A DNA stretch of 64,000 nt from Caballeronia sp. SBC1 (lineage in GTDB: Bacteria > Pseudomonadota > Gammaproteobacteria > Burkholderiales > Burkholderiaceae), in the NCBI RefSeq assembly GCF_011493005.1, contig NZ_CP049156.1, forward strand, positions 2,108,001 to 2,172,000. Direction: 5' to 3'. A model generated the notes under the pieces. It ran no database searches and was not told where the DNA came from. It saw nothing but the letters and a program-made list of their open reading frames with translations. The translations under genes were made by a program, and so were the position numbers. Each line of letters opens with the position of its first letter. Within the stretch, counting starts at the first letter, position 1. This document shows, in pieces, positions 9,516 through 17,960 of this stretch.

Positions 9516-10397
9516 ATGTCTCGCTCACCGCTCCATGACCTGTTTCGGCTCGTTCAATCAGGACTGGAAAAAGTCGCGCTGGCGTGCGCCGCCTTTGGTT
9601 TGATGCACGCAACGGCCCGCGCGGGAGAGTCCGCTTTGACCAGCGTGCCCGCGGGTGAGCAATGGCGCAATCACGCCGCGCCCCAACTTGCAGCCGATGA
9701 CCCATGGAGCAACCCCGCAGCCCCCAGCCTCGCAGTTGACGATGCCTGGAGCGCACCGGCCGCCGTTCGGCTCACTTCGCCTGGGCAAATGTACGCTGCG
9801 CCACCGCCGCATGTTTTAACGCAAGAGCCGCAACCGGCCGCAATAGAAGGTGCGCCAAGCTCCGTGGCAACAACCGTCCAGACTGCGCCCTCCGCCCTCT
9901 CGATGGATCGCTCCGACTGGAATGAAATACCGCGTGGACGTTCGCCCGGCCTGATCGCATCCCATGACGCGTGGCTCAACCGCACCACGACCGTCGCTGA
10001 ACCGAGCGTGCCGGCGAAGCCACCGGTACACAGGGCGCCCCCTCCTCCGGCCGATCAGTGGAGCGCGCCCTTGGCCGACCTCGTTGCATCGAACGATGTC
10101 GTGACGCCTGCCCCCGCAGCTTCTTCTGCTGCCTTCGATGCCAATTCGCACCTGAGTTTCGCGGTAACGCCCCACCACGTCACACCGCCGCGCGTCAGCG
10201 AGGCTCAAGGCGGTTTATCGGCTGAGGCATCGCCAACGGTTGTGGCAGCCGGTCGACCGATGCATCGACGGAACCGTCCGATTGTTCACAGCACCTCAAA
10301 CGCGCCTCGATCATCGTGCACAAGGCGCGCAAGGGCGGCTAGAGCGCCTTCTGCGGCATGGTGCCGTTCAGTTTCGGCAAGCTCGCGGTATAGGTGA
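9516..10397 (+). CDS. Secreted Ala/Pro-rich protein with Trp-containing repeats, unknown function; C-terminus possibly frameshifted
   Basis: ATG 9516 follows a GGGAA ribosome-binding site. The N-terminus has a hydrophobic stretch (VALACAAFGLMHATARA) typical of an export signal. The mature protein is low-complexity Ala/Pro with an imperfect repeat of about 13-15 residues built on a Trp: EQWRNHAAPQL, DPWSNPAAPSL, DAWSAPAAVRL, then more degenerate HDAWLNRT and DQWSAPLADL. From about 10230 the translation turns into an Arg/Ser-rich string that looks out of frame; another frame gives LKRASIIVHKARKGG and stops at 10342. No family recognised. It converges on wspR and is not part of that operon. Confidence 0.6.
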   Translation: MSRSPLHDLFRLVQSGLEKVALACAAFGLMHATARAGESALTSVPAGEQWRNHAAPQLAADDPWSNPAAPSLAVDDAWSAPAAVRLTSPGQMYAAPPPHVLTQEPQPAAIEGAPSSVATTVQTAPSALSMDRSDWNEIPRGRSPGLIASHDAWLNRTTTVAEPSVPAKPPVHRAPPPPADQWSAPLADLVASNDVVTPAPAASSAAFDANSHLSFAVTPHHVTPPRVSEAQGGLSAEASPTVVAAGRPMHRRNRPIVHSTSNAPRSSCTRRARAARAPSAAWCRSVSASSRYR

Positions 10398-10448
10398 ACG
10401 GCGCCGCGGGCACGGTGAACGGAACCGCTCGTGGCAAACCGGCTCAGC

Positions 10449-11576
10449 TCAATTGGCGACGTCCACCCGATTGCGCCCGTCACGCTTGGCCCGATACAAA
10501 GCCAGGTCGGCAGCTTCGATCAACTGCTTCATGTCTTCTCCCGGCTGCGGCACCTGCATGACGCCGCCCACGCTGATCGTCAGCCGATCGCTGGCTGAAC
10601 CCGTATGCGGCACGGCAAGCGCCTCCACCGCCATGCGGATCTTCTCACCGAGCAGGCGCAAGCCGCCAGTCGACGTAGACGGCAACACCACCGCGAATTC
10701 CTCACCACCAAAGCGGGCGGCAAGATCGGCGGGACGGTTCAGGCTCGATTCAATCGCGCGCGCCACGAGCTTCAGCACATCGTCGCCCGCCACATGGCCG
10801 TAGGTGTCGTTGTACGACTTGAAGTTGTCCACATCGATCATCAGGAAGCCGAGCGGCGACTGTTCGCGCGCCGCGCGTTTCCACTCGGCGCTCACGTAAT
10901 CGTCCAGACATCGACGGTTCGATAAACCCGTCAGCCCGTCCGAATTGGTCAGGCGCTGCAGTTCCAGATTGGTTTCGAGCAGTTTTTGCTGCGACTGCCG
11001 CAACGCGCGGTAAGCCTCGTCGCGCTGCAGCAAGTTCAGATACGAACGCGAGTGGTAGCGAATCCGCGCAATCAATTCGATAGTGTCCGGCAGCTTCACC
11101 AGATAATCGTTGGCGCCCGCAGCAAACGCGGCGCTCTTGATGCGCGGCTCTTCCTTCGTCGACAACACAATGATCGGAATATCGCGGGTCGCCTCGTTCT
11201 CGCGGTATTGACGCACCAGCGTCAGCCCGTCCACGCCCGGCATGACAAGATCCTGCAGGATCACGGTCGGCCGCGTGGCCTGCGCGACGCGCAATGCATC
11301 CTCGGGGTTGGCGCAGTAGTGAAAATCCAGCCGCGGCTGCTCCACCAGCGCGCGGCGCACCGCTTCCGCGACAATCGTCTGGTCGTCGACCAGTAGTACC
11401 ATGACCGCGCTTTCGGCGGCGCTCGGCGCATTCAGCGCGTCGGCAAGCAGATCGGCGGCAGAACGCTCCCCGGTCGCAGCATCGAGGGAGGCTGCCGGGC
11501 TTTCCGCACGGAATTCCGGGCCGGCCTGCTCACGCCGGGCGCGCTCCGCCAGCGGATCTGCATTTCGATGTTCCAT
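10449..11576 (-). CDS. wspR: Diguanylate cyclase response regulator WspR
   Basis: 375 residues from ATG 11576, which has AGGA nine bases upstream; a longer frame to 11648 would run into wspF. A disordered N-terminal extension of about 57 residues precedes a receiver domain (VDDQ about 63-66, phospho-acceptor D109 in ILQDLVMPGVDG) and a GGDEF domain with active site GGEEF (290-294). The inhibitory I-site RPAD (281-284) lies exactly five residues before GGEEF, so product inhibition should be intact. In the Wsp pathway, phosphorylation by WspE switches on cyclic-di-GMP synthesis from two GTP, favouring biofilm growth. Last gene of the wsp operon. Confidence 0.93.
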   Translation of the reverse strand: MEHRNADPLAERARREQAGPEFRAESPAASLDAATGERSAADLLADALNAPSAAESAVMVLLVDDQTIVAEAVRRALVEQPRLDFHYCANPEDALRVAQATRPTVILQDLVMPGVDGLTLVRQYRENEATRDIPIIVLSTKEEPRIKSAAFAAGANDYLVKLPDTIELIARIRYHSRSYLNLLQRDEAYRALRQSQQKLLETNLELQRLTNSDGLTGLSNRRCLDDYVSAEWKRAAREQSPLGFLMIDVDNFKSYNDTYGHVAGDDVLKLVARAIESSLNRPADLAARFGGEEFAVVLPSTSTGGLRLLGEKIRMAVEALAVPHTGSASDRLTISVGGVMQVPQPGEDMKQLIEAADLALYRAKRDGRNRVDVAN

Positions 11577-11610
11577 GACTGAATCCTGTTCTGAGTCGAG
11601 TTCGAGCGCG

Positions 11611-12627
11611 TCATTTGCGCGATGATGTGAACGCCTTTTGCACGGCATTCGCGATATTCGGGAGCGGCAGGATGGCTACCGCCGCATTCAGCGCGGCGGC
11701 CGCTTTCGGCATGCCGTACACGGCGCATGTCGCTTCGTCCTGCGCAATAGTGTGATAACCCTTGGCGCGCATGGCGGCGAGGCCCGCCGCGCCATCGCGG
11801 CCCATACCGGTCAGCAGCACGCCGACCGCGTTGCCGCTCCAGCGCGCGACCACGCTTTGAAAAAACACGTCGATGGATGGTCGGTATGGCGTCGCGAGCG
11901 GCTCTTTCGTGTAGCCCAGCCGATTGCCGCTGCCGGAAAAATGCAGGTGGTCATTGGTCGCCGCGAGCAGCACGCAGCCCGGCTCCGGCCGGTCGCCCTC
12001 GCGCGCCACGCGCACCGGCAGGGTCGACTGTTCGTTGAGCCAGTCGGCCATGCCGATCGCAAAGGCCTGGTCCACATGCTGGACAATCACCGTAGCCGGC
12101 GCGAAGCCGGCCGGCAGCTCGGCCAGCAGCGTCGCCAGCGCACTTGGACCACCCGCCGACGCGCCGATCGCGAGCAGGTCGGTGTCCGAGGTAATACGTG
12201 GCGCGGCTGCAATCGGATGCGCGGCTGCTTTCGTAGCCTGCTGCGCGGCAATCTGGTCGATCTTGGCGGTCAGCGCAGCGATTCCGCGCTTCGCGTCGGG
12301 GCCTGCGAGCACCGGTGTGTCGACGGCATCCAGCGCGCCCGCGCCCATGGCCTCGTAGACCCGCCACGCGTTCGCGCCCACATCGACTGTCACGATCAGG
12401 ATCGCGCACGGCGTCTCACGCATGATTCGCCGCGTGGCTTCGGTGCCGTCCATATGCGGCATCACGAGGTCCATCAGCACGACGTCCGGTTTCTGCGCCA
12501 TGCAGTAGTCGACCGCCTGCGCGCCGTCACTGGCCACCCAGATCACCTCGAAGTCACGCCGGGTGGCAAGCGCCCCGCGCAAGGCGTCCACCGCCAGCGG
12601 CATGTCGTTCACGATCCCGATCTTCAT
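11611..12627 (-). CDS. wspF: Chemoreceptor glutamate methylesterase WspF (CheB family)
   Basis: 338 residues. Receiver domain with D53 (VVLMDLVMPHMDG), linker about 125-150, then a CheB esterase domain with the Ser-His-Asp triad visible as IGASAGGPSA (S157), IVQHVDQ (H184) and GMGRDGAAG (D278). It demethylates the receptor WspA and so resets the pathway; loss of WspF in Pseudomonas locks WspR on. Only 34 bases separate it from wspR. All catalytic residues are present, so the circuit should be adjustable rather than constitutively active. Confidence 0.94.
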   Translation of the reverse strand: MKIGIVNDMPLAVDALRGALATRRDFEVIWVASDGAQAVDYCMAQKPDVVLMDLVMPHMDGTEATRRIMRETPCAILIVTVDVGANAWRVYEAMGAGALDAVDTPVLAGPDAKRGIAALTAKIDQIAAQQATKAAAHPIAAAPRITSDTDLLAIGASAGGPSALATLLAELPAGFAPATVIVQHVDQAFAIGMADWLNEQSTLPVRVAREGDRPEPGCVLLAATNDHLHFSGSGNRLGYTKEPLATPYRPSIDVFFQSVVARWSGNAVGVLLTGMGRDGAAGLAAMRAKGYHTIAQDEATCAVYGMPKAAAALNAAVAILPLPNIANAVQKAFTSSRK

Positions 12628-12672
12628 CGCTCGCCTCTCTTTTTTAGTGTTCTCTCACGACTGCGCTTTGGA

Positions 12673-15039
12673 CTACGCCTCGGACTGCGCTTCGCCGATC
12701 AGATCCCGCACCGCGTCGAGCAAGGTCTGATCGTGGAAACTCCCTTTCGCCAGATAATAGTCCGCGCCGGCATCCAGTCCCCGCTGGCGGTCTTCCGCGC
12801 GATCCTTGTAGGACACAATCATCACCGGTATCTCGCTGAGTTGCGGATCGCGCCGGATCAGCGTCACTAATTCGATGCCGTCAAGGCGCGGCATGTCAAT
12901 GTCAGTGATCACCAGGTCGAAACGCTCGCTGCGTACCGCGTTCCAGCCGTCCATGCCGTCGACGGCGATAGTCACGTCGTAACCGCGCCCGGCGAGCAGC
13001 TTGCGTTCGAGTTCGCGCACCGTCAGCGAGTCATCCACTACCAGCACGCGTTTTCTCGCTGCGGCGACCACGCGCGCCGTGCCTGACGAGACCCGCCCGA
13101 GTTCACCGTCGATGACCAGCTTTTCAACCGCGCGCAGCCAGTCGTCGAGATCGGCGATCAGGAGCGGATCGCCGTTTTCCATCAACGCGCCCGCCGCGAT
13201 AGTCGGCACCTTCCCCAGGCGTTTGTCGAGTGGTTGCACGACCAGCATGCGCTCGCCGAGAAAGCGGTCGACGACCACGCCGTAGCTCGCCGCGCCCTGC
13301 CCGATCACGACGACATTGAGGGTGTCGCTGGCGGTCTCGAAGGTGCCTGAGCGGAGGATCTGGTGCGCGGTGACAATGCCGAGCCGCCGCCCTTCGAACG
13401 CGAAATGCTGATGCCCTTCGAGCAGGTCGATCGATGCCCGCGGCAGGACAAGCGTGCGCGTGACGTGCGCGAGCGGCAGCCCATACGGCTCGCCGTCCAC
13501 TTCAACAATCAGGCTGCGGATCACGGACAGCGTCAGCGGCAACTGCATCACAAAACGCGTGCCAACCAGCACTTCCTGCGTGACACGCAGGTTGCCGCGC
13601 ACTTGCCGTACGACATCCTGCACTGCGTCAAGTCCGACGCCACGGCCGGAGACGTCGGTGACGGTATCGCGCATGGAGAAGCCGGGCAGGAACAGGAATT
13701 CAAGCAGTTCGGTGTCCGAAAGATGCGTGACCGTGGTCTCGTTGGCCAGGCGTTTCTGGACAATAGCCCGGCGCAACGCGTCGAGGTCCACGCCGCCGCC
13801 GTCGTCGCTGACGCTGATAAAAAGCGAACCCGCGCTATGGCGGGCTTCCAGCGTGATGGTGCCTTCCGGCGGCTTGCCAAGCGCCCGCCGCATCGATGGC
13901 GCTTCAATGCCGTGATCGACCGCGTTGCGTAGCAAATGACCCAGCGGCGCTTCGAGCAGGTCGAGGATGTCGCGGTCCACTTCCGTCGCTTCACCGGCGA
14001 TTACGAAGCGCACTTGTTTATCGAGCGAGCGTGCTACGTCGCGGACCATGCGCGCAAAACCGCCGGTGGCATCGACGAACGGCCGCATCCGGCATTCGAG
14101 CGCTTCGTCGTAGAGTTGCTGCGACAGATGCGTCGAGCGCCGGTCATAGTTTTCCAGTTCGGCCAGGCGCTCGCCGAGCTGCCGATGCGCCTCCGCGTTG
14201 AGACGGCGGACTTCGTCCAGCGCATCGAGCGTGCGCGTGTCGAACGCCGCAGTCGGCGTGGCCGATGAACGCGATGCCGAGGTCGACGCCTCGGTCAGCG
14301 ATTCGTGCAGGAAATCAAGCGCCCGGCTTGCGTCGCGCTGGATCCGCTTCACCCGCAACATGGATTGAGCAAATGGTTTGAGCCAGCGTGACTCGACCAG
14401 CGATTCACCCGAATGGCTGAGCAAGCGGTCGAGGGTGTCGGCACGAACGCGTAGCATGCGGGCCGGCTCGCGCAGTTCGGCGAAGCGGGCCGGCTGGTGG
14501 AACGTGGCTTCCACGGTTTCCCGAGTGTCTTCAACCACGGGCGCTGAGAGAGTCAGTTCATTCGATAAATCAAGGTCGGCGTCTGACTGAGGCGCTTCAA
14601 AAACAGATGAGGGTGGCGCACCGGCAGCGCCGTTCATCCGTGCATTCAGGGAGTCGACGAAAGCGTCCACGTCCGTCTGCGACAGGGTTTCGTCGCCGGA
14701 CCCCTGGCCGATCCGCAAGATCAGGTCGACACCGCCCAGCAGCACGTCGATCATGCCGGCATCGACGCTCACGCGCCCTTGTTGTGCGCCGACGAAGCAG
14801 TCTTCCATCACATGCGCGAGGCTCACGCCGTCCGGTACGCCGACAATCCGCGCTGCGCCCTTCAACGAGTGGGCAGCCCGCATGCAGGCTTCGAGTGTCA
14901 CCGGGTCACGAGGGGAGCGTTCCAGCGCGAGCAGGCCGTCGCTCAGGATCTGCGCCTGCGCCCGCGCTTCCTCGCGAAACAAATCGATGAGCGACGGCTG
15001 GCCGCGGCTTGGCCCCTGGCCTGTTTCAGCGCCGCTCAT
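12673..15039 (-). CDS. wspE: Hybrid CheA-type histidine kinase/response regulator WspE
   Basis: 788 residues from ATG 15039, which overlaps the wspD stop by ATGA (15036-15039). Domain order: HPt with phospho-acceptor His57 (MRAAHSLKGAARI), dimerisation and CheA ATPase (LLRNAVDHGIE; SDDGGGVD; FSMRDTVTDVSGRGVGLDAV), CheW-like regulatory domain (IRSLIVEVDGEPYGLPLAHV), and a C-terminal receiver (VLVVDDSLTVRE; DLVITDIDMPRLDG). It autophosphorylates in response to WspA signalling and passes phosphate to WspR and WspF. A 45-base gap leads to wspF. Confidence 0.95.
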   Translation of the reverse strand: MSGAETGQGPSRGQPSLIDLFREEARAQAQILSDGLLALERSPRDPVTLEACMRAAHSLKGAARIVGVPDGVSLAHVMEDCFVGAQQGRVSVDAGMIDVLLGGVDLILRIGQGSGDETLSQTDVDAFVDSLNARMNGAAGAPPSSVFEAPQSDADLDLSNELTLSAPVVEDTRETVEATFHQPARFAELREPARMLRVRADTLDRLLSHSGESLVESRWLKPFAQSMLRVKRIQRDASRALDFLHESLTEASTSASRSSATPTAAFDTRTLDALDEVRRLNAEAHRQLGERLAELENYDRRSTHLSQQLYDEALECRMRPFVDATGGFARMVRDVARSLDKQVRFVIAGEATEVDRDILDLLEAPLGHLLRNAVDHGIEAPSMRRALGKPPEGTITLEARHSAGSLFISVSDDGGGVDLDALRRAIVQKRLANETTVTHLSDTELLEFLFLPGFSMRDTVTDVSGRGVGLDAVQDVVRQVRGNLRVTQEVLVGTRFVMQLPLTLSVIRSLIVEVDGEPYGLPLAHVTRTLVLPRASIDLLEGHQHFAFEGRRLGIVTAHQILRSGTFETASDTLNVVVIGQGAASYGVVVDRFLGERMLVVQPLDKRLGKVPTIAAGALMENGDPLLIADLDDWLRAVEKLVIDGELGRVSSGTARVVAAARKRVLVVDDSLTVRELERKLLAGRGYDVTIAVDGMDGWNAVRSERFDLVITDIDMPRLDGIELVTLIRRDPQLSEIPVMIVSYKDRAEDRQRGLDAGADYYLAKGSFHDQTLLDAVRDLIGEAQSEA

Positions 15040-15902
15040 GTGAGGCTCCGATTCAAGGTCTCGAAAAGTTTGGCCGCGTCGAGCAGGCCCACCGTCACGC
15101 CGTTCCATGCCGTCACGGCCACCGAGTGAGACGCCGACATGCTCGCTATGGTCGCCGGCACCGCCTGGAAATCTGCGCGCGCAAAACGATGCACGCCATC
15201 GACGGCGTCGACGGGGAACACGATCGGGTTGCCGGGGTTACCGGGTTTACTGGAACCGCCGCGCTCGCCAACGTCGCCGCCTGGCTCGATGACCAGCAAA
15301 CGCGCAAGATCCCGCGCATCGACACCCTGCAGGCCGCTCTGCTGCTCCGGCCTGCGCCCATCCTGCCCCACCACCGATGCGATCCCGAACAACCGCGCCA
15401 GCGACGCGCATACGAGCAACGTCCCGCGCACATTCACGACGCCGAGCACCGCGCGATGACGCCGGTGCGGCAACGAGTGAATCGGCCGCAACTGGGCGAC
15501 CTGCTGGAAGATCGTGGTGGGCAAACCCAGCCATTCATCGCCGATGCGAAATACGAGCCACGACGTGGCATCCGCCTCGCGGGCCGCGTATTCGCTCAGT
15601 GACTGCGCTGTCTGGCGATGCAGGACCTCTTGTCCGATCACCGTATCGGCGGATTGTTCGCGGTCCAGCACGCGCGCCGCGGCGGCATCGTGCACAGGAC
15701 AATTGCGACAATGAATGTACCCGGCCAGGCGCGGACACGAACCGTCGCCGCGAACGCCAATGCGGTTCCAGCAGTCGTCGATCGGGACATCTCCATTGGC
15801 AAGTAATGACGCCGGGGCGCCCGAGGCTGAAACCAGTTCGACGTGCCCGGCCGTTTCATCTGCGTCAAACTTTACGTCGTGCTGGTCGCGCGGATCACTC
15901 AT
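15036..15902 (-). CDS. wspD: CheW-like coupling protein WspD
   Basis: 288 residues from ATG 15902, preceded by GGAGG and overlapping the wspC 3' end by eight bases. A CheW domain occupies roughly residues 125-280: WLVFRIGDEWLGLPTTIFQQV, then LGVVNVRGTLLVCASLARLFGI. The long N-terminal part contains a Cys pair in YIHCRNCPVHDAAA that may bind metal, a feature also found in WspD relatives. It couples the receptor to WspE. The stop overlaps the wspE start. Confidence 0.88.
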   Translation of the reverse strand: MSDPRDQHDVKFDADETAGHVELVSASGAPASLLANGDVPIDDCWNRIGVRGDGSCPRLAGYIHCRNCPVHDAAAARVLDREQSADTVIGQEVLHRQTAQSLSEYAAREADATSWLVFRIGDEWLGLPTTIFQQVAQLRPIHSLPHRRHRAVLGVVNVRGTLLVCASLARLFGIASVVGQDGRRPEQQSGLQGVDARDLARLLVIEPGGDVGERGGSSKPGNPGNPIVFPVDAVDGVHRFARADFQAVPATIASMSASHSVAVTAWNGVTVGLLDAAKLFETLNRSLT

Positions 15903-17457
15903 GGCGGCCTCCTGATGCACGTTCAGCACGTTCAGCGCGCGCCAGCAACAACTGCGCGCCCGCACGATCGCCTTCCAGCCCGAGCACGGCGGCAAGATGC
16001 GTCAGCGCCTCACCATGCCCGGGGTCAAGATAAAGCGCACGTTTGTAAAAACCTCTCGCCGCGCTTTGCTCACCTCGCGTATCCGCGATCACGCCGAGCA
16101 AGTAGTAAGCGTCTGCGCTGGCCGGGTGCGCCTTGAGATAGGTCCGCGCGATGTCGGCGGCTTCGAGCAACGCGCCAGCATCGGCAAGTGCCTGGGCTTG
16201 TTTGAGCGTGCCCGGTTTGGCGGCAGCCTGGGCGTTGGCCGCTATGTCGGGTGCTGCATGCGACGCGCTGGCAGCAGGCAAGCCGAATGAAAATGAGCGT
16301 CCAAGTGCGTCGTTCAGATTTATAGCCGATGCGGCCCGATGGCCGAACGTATTCGCCGGGCTGGACTCCGCAACCGATACCTTTGGCGTCGCAGCCCGCG
16401 CGGCAATTTCCATTGCCCGCTCGGCGCTGGCGATGGCAGCGAATAGCGCCCGTGGCCGGGCGCCCAAACCTTGCTCGCCCCAGCCGCGCTCGCGGTTAAA
16501 CGCCGGCCGGGCACCGCCCGCCAGCTCGTCCTCTAGTCCACCTTCCGGCCGTCTGAACGCGAACGCCAGCACCAGCTTGGCCGACGCCATACCTTCGCGC
16601 ATCATCAGTCCCGTTTCCGCGGGCCCGACAAACAGCGTTCCGCCCGGTGCAAGCAGGCCGTCCAGCACCCGCATGGCCGTGTGCTGTGTCTGCCGGCCAA
16701 AATAGATCAGCACGTTGCGGCAGAAAACGAAATCGAAGGGTTCGAACGTCTGCGGATCGAGCGTCAGCAGATTCGCCTGGCGAAACCGCACTCGCTCCAT
16801 CACTTCCGGCAATAGCCGCCATTGATCGCCAGCCTGTACGAAAAAACGCTCGCGAAATCCGAGCGCGCGACTGCGGAACGCGTTGCCGCCATAGTGCGCG
16901 TGGCGGGCAAGGTCGAGCGCGCGGCCGCTGATATCGATGGCATCGATGGAAAAACGCTCGGGTGCAATACCCGCGTCGAGCATGGCCATGGCGGCGGTGT
17001 AGGCCTCCTCGCCCGTCGAGCACGGCATGCTCAGGATCCGCACCGGCTTGAACGGGTGATCGAGAAGCTGCATCCGCGCCAGCTTGGCCAATGAGTTGAA
17101 CGCCTCGGCATCGCGGAAAAACCACGTCTCCGGCACGACAGCCGCCTCGATCAAGGCCTGCAATTGCGCCGGCACGCCGTTCACCACAAGCCAGAACGCG
17201 TCGATACTGGCCCGCGATTCGTCCAGACCATCGGCACCGGCGGCGCGCCATGCGGCAAATCGGTCCGATACGGCTCGTTCGATCGCTTTCTCGCCGATAG
17301 ACGCAGGGTCCAGACCGATCGTCCGTTGTAAAAGCCCGGCGAACTGCGCGATCAGCGCATGCGGAAGCGGCTCGCGACGGCTTTCATGCATCGCGTGGAT
17401 CTTGTGAAACGCCTCCGCCGCGCGACGGGCCTCATCGGAAATAGAGACGTGCTTCAT
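15895..17457 (-). CDS. wspC: CheR-type chemoreceptor methyltransferase with TPR tail, WspC
   Basis: 520 residues. The first 290 or so form a CheR methyltransferase: ETWFFRDAEAFNSL, the SAM-binding SMPCSTGEEAYTAAM and FCRNVLIYFGRQTQ. After an Ala-rich linker, the C-terminal 100 residues are tetratricopeptide repeats (LEAADIARTYLKAHPASADAYYLLGVIAD; ARGFYKRALYLDPGHGEALTHLA). It methylates glutamates on WspA. The TPR tail is typical of WspC and lacking in ordinary CheR. Start overlaps the wspB stop by ATGA (17454-17457). Confidence 0.94.
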   Translation of the reverse strand: MKHVSISDEARRAAEAFHKIHAMHESRREPLPHALIAQFAGLLQRTIGLDPASIGEKAIERAVSDRFAAWRAAGADGLDESRASIDAFWLVVNGVPAQLQALIEAAVVPETWFFRDAEAFNSLAKLARMQLLDHPFKPVRILSMPCSTGEEAYTAAMAMLDAGIAPERFSIDAIDISGRALDLARHAHYGGNAFRSRALGFRERFFVQAGDQWRLLPEVMERVRFRQANLLTLDPQTFEPFDFVFCRNVLIYFGRQTQHTAMRVLDGLLAPGGTLFVGPAETGLMMREGMASAKLVLAFAFRRPEGGLEDELAGGARPAFNRERGWGEQGLGARPRALFAAIASAERAMEIAARAATPKVSVAESSPANTFGHRAASAINLNDALGRSFSFGLPAASASHAAPDIAANAQAAAKPGTLKQAQALADAGALLEAADIARTYLKAHPASADAYYLLGVIADTRGEQSAARGFYKRALYLDPGHGEALTHLAAVLGLEGDRAGAQLLLARAERAERASGGRHE

Positions 17458-17921
17458 GCTTCGCTCGGCGTAAAGAGTTGTGCCTGCACGTGTTCCGGCA
17501 ACAGATGCTCAATGCGGACCCATTGAACAAAGCCCTGCGCGTCGCGTGCTAGCGGCCCGAGATAACGCGCGTTCGCCGCCTCGACACCGGCGTGCCTGAA
17601 CGCGGCGGCGTCGAGCGTCAGCGTGCGCGTGGCGCGCTCGAGCAAAATGCCGAGACGCTTATGTTCGACGCCCGTCGGGCTTTCATGCGGGTAGTAGACC
17701 AGCGCCAGGCGCGTGGACAAACGTCCGTGCGAACGCCGGCCCAGTGCAAGCGCAGCCAGGTCGATGACCGGCACCGGCAAACCTTCGTAATCCAGCACGC
17801 CCGCGACCCAATCCGGTACGCCAGGCATCGCCTTCAGCGGCAGGAGCGACAGCATTCGCTCGACTTGCGAACTGTCGATCACATAGCGGTCGTTATCGAG
17901 CGTGAACTGCACGAAGAGCAT
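17454..17921 (-). CDS. wspB: CheW-like coupling protein WspB
   Basis: 155 residues, essentially a single CheW domain: MLFVQFTLDNDRYVIDSSQV at the N-terminus and DWVAGVLDYEGLPVPVIDLAAL in the middle. It should link WspA to the kinase WspE alongside WspD. It follows wspA by 39 bases and overlaps wspC by four. Start ATG 17921. Confidence 0.9.
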   Translation of the reverse strand: MLFVQFTLDNDRYVIDSSQVERMLSLLPLKAMPGVPDWVAGVLDYEGLPVPVIDLAALALGRRSHGRLSTRLALVYYPHESPTGVEHKRLGILLERATRTLTLDAAAFRHAGVEAANARYLGPLARDAQGFVQWVRIEHLLPEHVQAQLFTPSEA

Positions 17922-17960
17922 GGTCTCAGCGCCCGGACGAACGATCGGGAAGCGTGTGGA

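Noticed and set aside
10343..10448. Short minus-strand peptide GLPRAVPFTVPAAPFTYTAS as a lost gene fragment
   Set aside because: It looks protein-like but is only about 35 codons, bounded by a stop immediately upstream and without a start; treated as chance.
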